DNA of 64,000 nt, from positions 18,570,459 through 18,634,458 of the forward strand of contig OX388349.1 of assembly GCA_947579665.1 (NCBI GenBank). Direction: 5' to 3'. Shown here in pieces: positions 36,741 to 48,099 of the stretch (within the stretch, counting starts at the first letter, position 1; each line of letters opens with the position of its first letter). The notes beneath the pieces were generated by a model, which had not been told where the DNA came from, made no database searches, and saw only the letters and a list, made by a program, of their open reading frames with translations. The DNA is from Sympetrum striolatum. Taxonomy: Eukaryota; Arthropoda; Insecta; Odonata; Libellulidae. A program made the translations under genes and the position numbers.

Positions 36741-38284
36741 GCTTTCGAAATGTGTTGTGAGTCTATATATTGACTTACCTATTCAGAGGAATTTGCTCTT
36801 TTTGTGTATTTATAATGTAGTTTGTGTGGAATATGTTTCAGATTTTAATGTCTGTATGTATTAACCCGAAAGGGCAAGATGTTAATTTCGATTTGGTAGT
36901 GATTAGACTCACTGTGAACAGTAACAAAGAGATAATCTGTAGTTTCACCGAAATATCTTTCATTTTAAGACAATTCATCCGAAAGACGGTTCGGACAGGG
37001 GAAATTTTCAATCAGAGATTACCTTCAAGATCCAAGGATTTTTTCCCAAGATTCGGTTCGTCCAAGAGATATTTTCCAATTGGTAGTTGAAACAAGGTTT
37101 GGGTCGTAGGATCATTGTTCCTAATTTATCTCTGAACATTCTCTGCTAAAATATCTTACATCCATCTCTTAAGAAGTGTTTTCCTATGTATATTGTTATC
37201 ATTATTTCTTACTCTGTCGTCGAAATAGAATAATCGATGAATGAGAAATAGCTCATAAAACACTTCGCAACTTTCCTTGTGTAAACAGTGCTCACGAATG
37301 GTAATAATGATTCAAATCTCACTGTTTTCTGTTTGTGTAATTAAATGTTTGCGCTGTGCTGAATATAATGCAGCTATTGTTTAAGACTCGTATAAAGTTC
37401 CTTGGATTCCCATGGAATTAATACTTTCACTCTTTTTCGGGAAATATATTCTCTTTCTATTGATAGATGTTTCACAATATTTAGGTGAAAGCAGGGTAGC
37501 GAAACCAATTAATTATTTTACGTGTGCATGATAACGAAATTTTTCGCTAAATATTCCATTCATGAAAATACTAGCTGTAGCTACCGCTATTATGATCCGA
37601 TGTTCGGTATTATAATTTCGAAGAGCTTTTTCTCCATTGGCAAGGAAGCACTGATATAGATATTTAGCCAGTATGTCTTCGAAGGTATCCGTGAATTCAG
37701 TACGAAGTCATATTCACGGTGTATATTCTTCTGCTTTGCGTGTCAATTGCAGTTACTAGCATAGTCAGTGTTGTTTCTACCGGATAACAGTAACGGGGGA
37801 ATTCCCTTATATTTTAGAACTGTTTAATCTTAGCTCGAGACCTAGGCATTCTCATAGATTAGACATTTTATTAAATATGTAAAATTATAATCATAACAAA
37901 TGCGACATTATTTACTAGGTCAAATGTATTATTTTAACTTTATAAAAACTGTATAACTAATATTAGATTGGTGATGTATCATGTTTTGACAATTTTTTAT
38001 TTTTCATTTTACATCTTTCGTATATTTTTTCTCTCATATAATTATAAGTTTAATTTTTACCATCTTAATTTTTCGGGTGATATAAGAGTTCTTTTGGTAT
38101 GTCCAAGGTACTTCTTTTTTCTACGACCAGAGCACCTTAACTTCCGTATTAAAGATAAAAAAAAAATTATTAGATTTTTCTGAAATTTGTTTACAATATC
38201 TTCAATATCTACATTATCTACAATATCCTTTGTCAGCGAATGATCTAAGTTTATGATGCCTTTTGATTTTTGTGTCTATTCTCG
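36741..38284. other. AT-rich spacer
   Basis: Unique sequence, increasingly AT-rich towards 38200. An 88-codon frame at 36824-37090 has no motif. Nothing recognised. Confidence 0.3.
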
Positions 38285-38700
38285 TCGGACCGTTGTCCGG
38301 TTAGGGAAATCGATGCAGGAAAGAGAAATCGCATAAAAAAGCACTACTGCGCAAAGAGACGCTCAGCCGAGGAAGAATTCCGGTCGCTCCGTTCGCCAAT
38401 TATCTCATAAAGACGCCGTTTTTCGCGATATTCGTTCGCTGGAAACATTAGTCAAGTGTAAACGCGTTTTTCGCTTGGCTGCGTCACTATGGCAACGGTT
38501 GTTTTCCCCGGCGAAGATGGCGCTTGACCTTTGGAAGGCGGTCAATGCGTCCCTTCAGATGGGAATTCCTCAGAGAGAGGATTTTCATTTGCCACCGCAT
38601 TCCGCCGATACCTTCCTGCCTTTATTACTCCAAATGCCCTCTCGTCTCTCCTCCATCTTATCTAATTCCTGCATTTTTTCATTTTCCATCGCCTAAAACC
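38285..38700. other. GC-richer unique island next to the satellite
   Basis: CpG-containing, high-complexity sequence (38290-38560), then pyrimidine-rich DNA. Overlapping short frames without motifs. Candidate regulatory DNA. Confidence 0.3.
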
Positions 38701-38756
38701 AGTAGTCGGAGGCTCAAGAAGCATGGCCGCCTCTGTGGCATACAATATCCTATGCT

Positions 38757-39045
38757 GCAATTGTTGACAGTTTCAAGCAACAATATTCTCTGCCGCAATT
38801 GTTGACATTTTCAAATCAACAATATTCTCTGTCGAATTGTTGACAATTTCAAAGCAACAATATTCTCTACCTCAATTGTTGACATTTTCAAAGCAACAAT
38901 ATTCTCTGTCGAATTGTTAACATTTTCAAAGCAACAATATTCTCTGCCGCAATTGTTGACATTTTCAAAGCAACAATATTCTCTGTCGAATTGTTAACAT
39001 TTCCAAAGCAACATTATTCTCTGCCGCAATTGCTGACATTTTGTC
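38757..39045. repeat. 38/39-bp tandem satellite with alternating dimer
   Basis: Eight units begin AATTGTT(G/A)ACA at 38759, 38797, 38835, 38874, 38912, 38951, 38989 and 39028; from the second unit on, the spacings alternate 38, 39, 38, 39, 38, 39. Units joined by TCTCTGCCGCAATTG alternate with units joined by TCTCTGTCGAATTG, giving a 77-bp higher-order repeat. Each unit can fold: AATTGTTG at the start pairs with CAACAATA before TTCTCT. The last unit is partial. Confidence 0.9.
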
Positions 39046-39658
39046 TCTCGATTCTCGTCGTCGTATTATCGTCAATTGTTGCGTAACTCTCTCTCTCTCT
39101 GAGTACTTCAATAACAAAGTCTTAATTGCCGACTCGTCTTCTATCAGTTCACAGTCAAGTAAACAATGCATCGATTGTTGTCAGTGAATGCCTCATTAAT
39201 TGCAACCTGCATTTGAAGTTCGACATTTAATTCGTTTCAGTTACAACAGTGTTGATTGATTTAGTAACCTCAGTACCCAGCAGACTAGTTATCGATTTCG
39301 TCAGGAGATTCAGAGACTTTTTTGTATTTTAAAAGAGATTCATTTTTATACCTGTGATACCTCACCCGCAGTTTACATTACACAGACTCTCCTCTACTTA
39401 TTTGTAATGAAACATAGGAAGAGCAACCATAATACTTTCACATTTATCTTGCTGCTCATCTACTCTTGCTATCTTCACTTATCCCATTAAGTTCTCCTCG
39501 ATGCCCCTAAGAATGATATTTTGTACAGGTTTCTATGAAGTGTGACCAGAACGAATGTCAAGTTTCGACATCACTGATGCCTCAGTAGCTTTAGTATTAA
39601 CTGTGAACAATACTTACCCATGTAAATGATAGTTGTATTTTTTATTCTGTCTGACTGT

Positions 39659-40180
39659 TAAGTATTCAGCCCGATGGCCGGTTGGAACCTCAACCTCTCT
39701 AACATTGACTTCCAAGAGCTTGAATAGTTGAATGAGGCTTACTAGGTTGGGTGAGGAGTGAAGTAGTTTGCCTTTGCTTTCCTCAATTAGTAAGGAAGTT
39801 ATAAACAGAACTTGTTCGCGTATGTGAAGCACAATGTCTCTACGAATAACACTTTTATTAGCATTCTAAGAGGATGGACCTTCGGTCTCGAAGCGAATGT
39901 TTTCAGGGAGGGGTGAGGGTTACTTTCCAAGATGAGGAGTGAGTTAATATGCATTTCTTGTACATTGCTAGCTTTCTGCATAGCTATTTACAGCGTATTG
40001 TTTCATATAATACTTTATTTTGATGCCTCCTACTACTTTCTTTCTAATCAGCTCCATTATTGAGCAAAGCATGTATACCTCAGTAGCTTTCATGTCTTCA
40101 CAGCCATGAGCAAGACCACTGCATGAGAAGATGAAAGAGAAAATCTTTTTCTTTGCTGTGCCAAATGATAAATGAAAAAC
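39659..40180 (+). repeat. family-S copy split by an insertion
   Basis: The 5' part, 39659-39870 (AAGTATTCAGCCCGATGGCC, GTGAGGAGTGAAGTAGTTTG), ends after AACACTTTTATTAGCATTC. The 3' part resumes at about 40078 (ACCTCAGTAGCTTTCATGTC, CAGCCATGAGCAAGACC). About 200 bp of other sequence lies between. Confidence 0.65.
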
Positions 40181-40479
40181 ATAACAACAAGGTATAGCGG
40201 CAGAAACATTTATTCTGTAACAAAAGACAAACGAAAAGTATTGTATTCATCTAATTAAGATACCACGAATCATCCTCAGGTGCAATCGGCTACAATTCCT
40301 GTTTCCCTAGCAGCTTTTATCGGGATTCGGGGAGATGAATATGAAAATCAAGGTGCGATAACATTTCAGGGAACTCCCGGAAATAAAAGAAATCAGCACC
40401 CTCACCTATGTAGCGGTGGTGCATTAAGATACATGTTTCAACGCTGCACCACTCGTCTCAACTCCCTCTAACTTCATAA

Positions 40480-40810
40480 ATAGCTATTGTGGTAGTAACG
40501 CCATCTACGCGGCAGCGGCCGAATATTCATGACAGGCGGTCCATATCAACTGGAAACTGGGTCTCGCACTTCGAGGGAATCTGTTTCACCTCTCGCAAAG
40601 TTGCCCAATTAAAATTCTTCTGGCCGAGGATTAAACGGACGTAGCCGTTAAAATGGTTGTTTTTCCGCGGATTACGGAAATTACCTTCCGTTGGTGGGGA
40701 ATCGGCGGGATTTTCTCACGTTGTCCACGGCAACTATGCATGAAAGTATTATGCACTCTATTCGGAATGCGCGGCTTACTTCTTTCGCGGAAATATGTGA
40801 ATTAGAACGG
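40480..40810. other. GC-richer unique island
   Basis: High-complexity sequence, no recognised gene or TE end. Confidence 0.28.
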
Positions 40811-41106
40811 GTGTAGTACTCTTTTAACACTGTCTTTGAGTGAAAAAAGGCACTTCATCTGATTATTGCAACGTATTAACGTTTCCATGGTGATATTAAA
40901 AAATACTGAAATTCAGTTATTCTCCAATATGAGTGTGAGTGACTGTTGACAAGAAAGCCTTTGTTTACTGTCATTGTTTATAAGTAGAATCTCTCACAAG
41001 CATGTCGAAACATAATTATCGTTGAATTTTAAGACTTGAGTCACTAATGTTCGAACTTTTCTATAGATAAGGAAATGGTTGAGGTGACTTTGCACATAAG
41101 GGCGTG

Positions 41107-41342
41107 CTCCAAGGAAAATTCCCAAGGAAAAACGGACTTGAAAAAGTCTGACAGGGCCGGGAATCAAACCCGGGATCTTCCTCTATCCGGGAGGCTGCCC
41201 TGCACACAAAGTCCCCAAAAACGGCTTGTTAAAATATTCTGGCCGGGTAGCCTAGATGATTAAGGCAGCCTCCCGGAAGATCCCGGGTTTGATTCCCGGC
41301 CCCTATCTGACTTTTTTCTAGTCCGTTTTTTTTGGGAATTTT
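41107..41342. mobile_element. tRNA-like inverted (palindromic) SINE-type element
   Basis: Left arm (41107-41212) and right arm (41245-41342) are inverted copies. The right arm reads GGCCGGGTAGCCTAGATGAT and later CCCGGGTTTGATTCCCGG, resembling tRNA box A/D-arm and box B/T-arm with too little space for an anticodon arm. The outer sequence ends in TAGTCCGTTTTTTTTGGGAA. Derived from a tRNA-related SINE, not a working tRNA gene. Confidence 0.65.
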
Positions 41343-41424
41343 CTATAAATGCTATAGATCATATCGCATGAAACACAAGCGTAAGTGCTCTACCATTCAA
41401 TAGGTTTTGTATGCCTCAATATTC

Positions 41425-41640
41425 CCTATGCCCCCTGCTACGTCGGTCGATCCGATAATGACCGTAAGTTAAGAGAAATAGATGCTAGGACGAATCGTTT
41501 TAGAGATTCATTCTTTCCGCGAACAATACGTGACAATAACCGAATAAGGAAGTAATTTAGATTCGACTGGTGTTTACACCCCCTGCCACACGCCGAAAGG
41601 CGGCTTGTAGGGTATTAATGTAGATGTAGATGTAGATTTC
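41425..41640 (+). mobile_element. 3' end of the 27.5-kb LINE family, plus strand
   Basis: The plus strand keeps a readable C-terminus (LREIDARTNRF then RDSFFPRTIRDNNRIRK), then GGTGTTTACACCCCCTGCC and ACGCCGAAAGGCGGCTTGT. It ends in a (TGTAGA)n tail, the microsatellite typical of this family's 3' end. Confidence 0.75.
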
Positions 41641-42289
41641 CTTAGTATCTTGTTAGTTTACGCCACACTTTATGTAATCTATTTTATCGGACGATACCTA
41701 ATTACTTCAATTACAACCCACTCCTCCTCAACCATCTGTACCATCTCCGTTCTTAATTTTCTATCAACCCAACTTACTTTTTTCTTCCACTCCGTACTAA
41801 CTCCCGGAAGGCCTTTAAATGTTTCACTTCTTAAAGCCCACTTTTAACACCGTACTGAAAAATACTCAGCAGTAAGGATTTTATCTATCTATTCCTGATT
41901 CCTTGATCTAGACCTCCAGTCATAAGTATGTTATTTTTTACGCACCTAATTTAATCTCCCATCTCATATAAGAGAGTTTATCCACCTATCCCTCTCTATT
42001 CTGACCGTTAAATTAACTTTATTTCCTTGCCATTATATAAAATACATAAAATGATAATAATGAAATTTATAGCTATCATATATGAAAGATTGAATATCTT
42101 GACAGAGGTATTTATGAAGTAAACATTCATGAAACTTTTTTTATCAATTTTCTTCCATGAAATCAGTAAGAAGAAAGACTTATCTTATTCCCATTAATTA
42201 TTTTTGGTCCTACATTTCCCATATATCCTCTCGTGGACATTTTAAAAAAGCTGTTTGTCACATTGAGATTGCTGCATAGGTGACCATCG

Positions 42290-42965
42290 CTATTTGGGTT
42301 CCTGCAGAAATGCCTTCCTTCTTATTTAGAAGACATTTTATCGTCTTCTGAAAATCATTTCTCTTGGAACAATTTCGTTCGATGGGAATTAAATCCCAAT
42401 CATGTTAAAAGTGTAATGAATAATATCAGAATGCTTCTCGATATCCTTGGCAATTACAGATGGCCGGATCCATTAGCCTTTGAGACATTCCCAATGGCAC
42501 TCAAGCAATGAGAATTCCTTTTAATTGCATCCCCTTCAACGGAGAATATTACGAACCATTAAAAAAAAACGAAGGGAAAATTCAATCTCTCATTCGTTAT
42601 TGAAATGCTGCCGGAGTTGACAATAGTTGCTGTTTGACTTTTAATCTACGGCTGGTTTCCGAGGAAACAGTGATTAATGCGTATTTCGATGGTTTTACGA
42701 AGAGTCATTAGCATCGGAATCCGGGAGCCATTTTCGCCGAGATTAATGTTTACATTTCAGACATTGAACACCGGTTCAGAGATGTCAGCGGAGTTCCTCC
42801 TGCTTCCCCCTGACGCTATTCGTAAACACTTTTCAAGTCCACCTACTTTTTATAACCACAGGGTGCTCGTTGTTAATGGCTCGGGTTCGACTCTCTCTGT
42901 TGGGTTGTATTATTCTTTCAGAATACGCACGGGAAAATGGAGTTATCCGTCAGTATTCTATTAAA
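42290..42965. other. GC-richer unique island
   Basis: High-complexity sequence. A 95-codon plus-strand frame at 42677-42964 has no domain. Candidate noncoding constraint. Confidence 0.28.
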
Positions 42966-44513
42966 CCATTTAAACTAAATTAATATTTATTCTCCTGAGC
43001 TAAACCAATGACAAAAACTCCGTAAGATTCTAATTTTATCTGGTAGGTACAGTACTTAAAATCGTAGAAAATGAGATAAAATAAACGAATTTTCGTTAAA
43101 ATTGTGCGGCTTTGTAAAAGTGTAAGCACTTAACTTGACGACCGCAGATATAGTTGAAGTAGCCTCTCATGTCAATACGAGATAGAGATGACTAATTCCT
43201 CGGATATTAGCTGTTATAATATTTAATTACAGAACAATATATCAGAATTAATACGCAAGTGATATTTTAACAGTTAACCTAAAACTTCATTTCGTAAAAT
43301 ATTTACTAAATGCGATAAGTCTTTCCCTTTGTGAACAATTTCTACAACTTTTCATTTCTGGCTCCGGGAAATTCTAAAGAGAAGCCATAATTTGTACTAA
43401 TCATATCATTAGAATGGAAATATAAAACATTTTTCCTTTCTCTACAACCCAGATGCTAAGGTACCAAAGATATTAATATTACCTATAATAAGACGATGAC
43501 TAAAGAAGATAACTTTAAAAAAGGATGGATATAGAATCACGAGGTGGTGTATAAGGGGGTTGTGGATGATTCAATAGGGAGGGGAAGACCGAGTTAGAGC
43601 TTGTTGAGAGAGCCGAAGAGATGCTTGTAGTTCAAGGGATGCAAGGGAACAACAAGATGTGTGAAATGTAAGGAAGGATAGTAACATATAGGGAATATCT
43701 TATAGATTAAATAGACAAACTGTGTATTTTTGTTCACGTAAGACAATAGTTATTCAGCTCACAAACTTTGAAGATCGTTAAATCTTTTCCCTGACCTGAT
43801 AATAAGCAACTATCTAGCTCCCTTTTCGATCCCAGACGAGGCTAAGAAGTCCCGAAAGAATTGCTGGTAGAGCTCATTCTAATAATTCGTAGTTTATTTA
43901 TTTTGCAAAATTAATTTAAAGAAAACAATTGCGCGTAATCGAAGAAAGTACCCAGAAAAGGGATATTAAATAAAAATTAATATTTTGGTTGTGTATTTAT
44001 TTTTGACGCTTTCGATCAGATTCTATTGCAAAAAAATTGTTGAAATAAATGAAAATATTTTCAAGCCTTATGAATTAGTGACAGACTACAGGAAGAGGAG
44101 TCACTTTGACATCTTTCCAAATAAGATAAATAAGTCGCTTGGTCTAACTTACGGCCATTCAGGAGTGTTCCCTCTCGAATTCATAAAATGATTATTTTTC
44201 GTAACTAGGAAGCCGAGATACAAGATGCGAGAGACAGTGCAGGGACCTTTAAGGAAACTATGGGGAAACCTAGAGAGATATTAAGCAAAATTAAAATGCG
44301 GGAAGAAAAAATGTTAGATTGCTTAGTGTTTCGGTTCCGGTGTAGATTTGCATTTATATTCTTTTATTAGGTTTATATTTGATCAAAGTTTACGTCTTTG
44401 TTTTCTAGTCTGTGTTTCTTTACACGTTTGTGTATCTGGAAGTGAACCATTGACGTGGTTTCAAAATAATTAAGCGAAGCAATATTCTTTCCCTTGCGTG
44501 TCTCATTTGTTAT
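42966..44513. other. AT-rich spacer
   Basis: No gene or TE end recognised except the weak LINE-tail fragment near 43550-43660. Confidence 0.3.
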
Positions 44514-44526
44514 ATTGACTATTATT

Positions 44527-45446
44527 AGGGTGTATCACGAAATACTTTTATTCGTAATTCAAAAACTTTTATTCGAAATTCAAAAACTTTTGTTCGAAAT
44601 TGAAAACTTCAAGTCAATAAAAAGGTCACATATTTACGCAAAAAAAGGTTTTGTCGAACTGAAAAATATTTAGGTTTCCCGCAACGGCCCAATAGTTTGA
44701 TTTTGTTTTGTCAAAAACGAAGATTTTCATTCTTTTTAAACATAAATACAATGCAAATTTTTGTTTTCAAGAACAAGAATATTAAGTTTAGAATGTTTAA
44801 CAGCATAAAAATATATCACATTATTTGGAATCCTTTTTATTTGTATGGTTTTAAGAAATTTCTAATTGTCAAAGTGGACTGCAAGTAAATGAAATGGTCA
44901 ACAAAAGACCTTAAAAAAACGGCTTCATGATAAAATACCTTTACTACACCATAATAAATTACAAACACGACCAGGTTACATCTTCAGGTAGACCTGAAGA
45001 TGTAGCTTGCCTACGAAACCTGGTCGTGTTTGTAATCTATTGTGATGTAGTAAAGGTATTTTATCATGAAGCTGATCTGTATTTATGAATACCATGAAGT
45101 GAAACCTGAGTCTGTGTCGTTTTATTCGTCTTAATTTTGTAAAAAAATGATAATTTTAGTGCTAATCCCGGAGGCGTAGATGTTGTATGACAGATATAAT
45201 TTTTTATACTGTTCATTAACAATTTGAACTTTACATTTTTGTACTTGAAAAAAAAATTGTATTTATGTTTTAAAAAAATGAGTCTACGTTTCTGACAAAA
45301 GAAAACAAACTTTAGAGCCGTTGTGGGAGAACTAGATTTTTTTCAATTTGACTAAAATTTTTTTCGGTAAATATGTGACCATAGTAACAACTTTTTATCG
45401 ACTTGAAATTTTGAATTTCGAAAAATTATTTTTCGTGATATATCCT
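44527..45446. mobile_element. 920-bp fold-back element with about 300-bp arms
   Basis: Left end AGGGTGTATCACGAAATAC; right end, read inward, AGGATATATCACGAAAAAT. Similarity continues inward for about 300 bp on each side, with shared blocks GGTCACATATTTAC, CAACGGC, TTTTGTCA and AAACATAAATACAAT. ATTGACTA occurs at 44514-44521 and directly after the right end at 45447-45454, which suggests an 8-bp target duplication with five extra bases at the left. The left arm alone carries three tandem 21-bp copies of a TATTCGAAATTCAAAAAC-like unit. Confidence 0.75.
44922..45072. repeat. nested hairpin at the centre of the fold-back element
   Basis: CTTCATGATAAAATACCTTT and ATTACAAACACGACCAGGTT in the left arm recur inverted at 45016-45072. 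At the very centre ACATCTTCAGGT (44978-44989) and ACCTGAAGATGT (44992-45003) form a further 12-bp perfect stem. The inner sequence resembles tails of retroelements (CCTGAAGATG...CGAAACCTGGTCG), so it is probably a later palindromic insertion. Confidence 0.8.
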
Positions 45447-45639
45447 ATTGACTACGGTAATCTTGAGGTTGACTCAAGATCAATCTCAGACTCAAGACAA
45501 TCATTTGTTTTCCTGAGAGTTTAATAAGTCGCAACTAGTATGATGTTTATCAATCTTTATCTCCTCGCCAAGAATCTGCGAGTAGTTCGGCTGGTTCTCA
45601 TTGAAAGAAACAACGTCCTAACCCAATAATGGAATGAGC

Positions 45640-46330
45640 AAGCATTTAAGAATATTACGTAAATTGCACGTCGGGAGGCTGACTTTAAGACGAGACGTTA
45701 GAGCCTCAGTTTCGCCCATTTAAGTCAGTCCTGCGGGATTTTCTTTCCGGTGGTACTGGTATATTGTCAAAGGATAAAACGAGAACTCTCCTATTTAGGT
45801 CACCAATCCAACGCCCATGGGAATTTCCTCGAAATAAAAGTGCCTCGAGTCCTGTACTCTCGACCTCAGGAAGACGTCGGTCAACCGCGGGATTATCAAT
45901 CAAAAAGATACTTCTCTCTTTTGACTGATTTTCGTACGGCTTTCCTTATATTCGCCTTGTTATGGCTTCCTTGAAGGAATACTAATGGAAGACGTCAACC
46001 CAAACTGCCTTCTCGTTCGTGTCAGCGGGTGGCATTTTTTCCCTCTATCATCTCTAAATGCCCCTCAAAGGTTATTTCGTGCCTCATCCGACGTCTTCTT
46101 GGCCGATATTCCGCGCATTTCTATCTGGAATTCATGACGTAAATGCCTTTAGAATTCAAAACGTTCGGTGAACTGTATGTACTTGGCCAAGGGGGGGAAG
46201 GCCACATTTCGGGCGGTCATTGGGTAATTTTCCGGTATTGTCTTCACTTCCGAAGACAAATACTCGCATTGAAGCAATTTTGTATCCATTTCTCTCTTGT
46301 AACAGCAAGTAGAAATAAAATGTGAATATA
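45640..46330. other. GC-richer unique island
   Basis: CpG-containing, high-complexity sequence with several short frames on both strands and no domain. Candidate regulatory DNA. Confidence 0.28.
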
Positions 46331-47509
46331 TTCTTCCCAGGTTTGCTATGCGATCAAATCAATATTTTCATATTTAGCTGTATTAATGTATGTCTTTCCC
46401 ATCAAGTGTGTGGTGATGCTAATGTATTCTTTCAGGGCCAAATATTACGTGTGTATTTTGGATAAAAAAAAGTTCCCACCCCTGGAGTAAGTGAAGTCAT
46501 CAAACCGAAAACCGAAACCGGAAAACCTTTTAAATTCGCTGAAGTGAAAAACCTACCCCAAAAGAAGATATACAAATCCATAAACTGAACTCTTTAGGAA
46601 ACAGTTATTTATTTATTTCCGATTTTCATTAATTCTCATTATCAATTTAGGCATTAATCCGGATTTATTTTCATGCAACCTGCGTCTGCCAAATTACTTT
46701 TAAGCTACGAGCTTTATTGTAAAATAAATCGAATTTTGTTGAAAAGTTACTGAACACAAATTATTTAGAGAGGATCTGAATCTAGTTGATATTGGAAAAC
46801 TGATTTGACCGACCGACCCGGTTCGGCAGCTGCTGAATTTGCTGGAGTAAAAGGAATCCTAAAAATGGCTGTTCGATATCTGGAATGTAGCTATTATTCC
46901 ACATTATCCTTTGCATTGTTTTCCTGTTAATTCAAAAATACCAGCTACCTCATCCGTACTCTGTGGAAATTTATTTACCTAATGCCATTGAATTATTTAC
47001 GTAGATCGAGTTTGGTGCAACAGTAGTACTTTTAAGTCCTGAAGTTATATTTTTTCTTTTAATTTATAATTGACTTTGTAATGTTTTATATTTTTGTTAT
47101 AATATCTTTCCTTGACTAAGTATGCATCTGTCACAACCATCTCTTGTTTAATTTCTCCATCACACTCACCGTTGTACGGTGACAACAAAACGATCTACCG
47201 GCCCAACATTACCCATCTAAGGTCTGAATGCACCACATATAGTCCAATCATTCTGTTATTTATCAAGAATAAAGAACAGGTAGGCTTAGTATAGTAAGCA
47301 TATTAAAGTTTCCGTTATGGTCATATTTTTGAAATAACCGATAGTTACCTAAATTTTGAGAGAAATTCATTTTGTAGATGTATACGTAGCTCTTGTTTTA
47401 TGACTCTTGGCAATGTTGCCTAACCTCGTGCATGCATTCTTCTGTCATTGAAAACTTTCTCAGTATTATTATTCGATATTATGGGTGGTCGTGTTGCTCT
47501 TATTTATAG
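46331..47509. other. AT-rich spacer
   Basis: Nothing recognised. Confidence 0.25.
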
Positions 47510-47592
47510 GTTTTTCTTTTATAGGATTCTGGATCAGTTAACCAAGCAAGGGTAAATTACCTCACTCCTCATCTACCCTAGTAAGCCATATT
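47510..47592 (-). repeat. family-S fragment, minus strand
   Basis: CAAGCAAGGGTAAATTACCT then CACTCCTCATCTACCCTAG is the reverse complement of the family-S core. It breaks off at GTAAGCC, where the 28-bp hairpin begins. Confidence 0.55.
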
Positions 47593-47595
47593 CAA

Positions 47596-47670
47596 ATATG
47601 AATTAACTACGATGTTAGTTATGAAGAGTGAGTGACACTATCCATAACTAACATCGTAGTTAATTCATAT
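47596..47670. repeat. 28-bp perfect inverted repeat (hairpin)
   Basis: The arm at 47596-47623 (starts ATATGAATTAACTACGATG) is the exact reverse complement of 47643-47670, with a 19-base loop. No mismatches, so either recent or conserved. Confidence 0.9.
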
Positions 47671-47775
47671 CTGCGTAGAATACCTGTTTGATTGAAGCTC
47701 CTAATTATTTTTCGAGCTGATTACTTCATATAATGTTCCCCTTGTTATTCTATCATAGCAAAGGTTTATCTATAC

Positions 47776-48091
47776 CAGAGTTTCCCAAACTGTTCCGCGG
47801 AACACCGGTGTTCCGCTGAACCTGAATAAGTGTTCCGCGACAATTTTGAGTCTCAATGGAGAATTGGAGAATAAAAGGTATTAAATGCTTTATTGATTCA
47901 TATTTTAAGTTTTTATTACAATATTATAGTTTTATTTTTAAAAATAATTACCAAATAAATAATTTGTTTTAATTAAATGATTTTTTTTATTTTACAAGTT
48001 TTATTACCTAACCTAAATATAAGCTTAGTGTTCCGTTAAACTTCCCTGGTTTGCGAAGTGTTCCATTGCAGAAAAGGTTTGGGAAACCCTG
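47776..48091. mobile_element. hAT-type MITE, 316 bp, with 8-bp target duplication
   Basis: Starts CAGAGTTTCCCAAACTGTTC and ends GGTTTGGGAAACCCTG, inverted ends of the CAGRG...hAT type. ATCTATAC flanks both sides exactly (47768-47775 and 48092-48099). GTTCCGC repeats are clustered near the left end. No transposase, so it would depend on one encoded elsewhere. Confidence 0.9.
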
Positions 48092-48099
48092 ATCTATAC

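Noticed and set aside
41245..41310. Possible tRNA gene
   Set aside because: D-arm- and T-arm-like parts are present but there is no room for an anticodon arm, and an inverted copy lies next to it. It is SINE-like.
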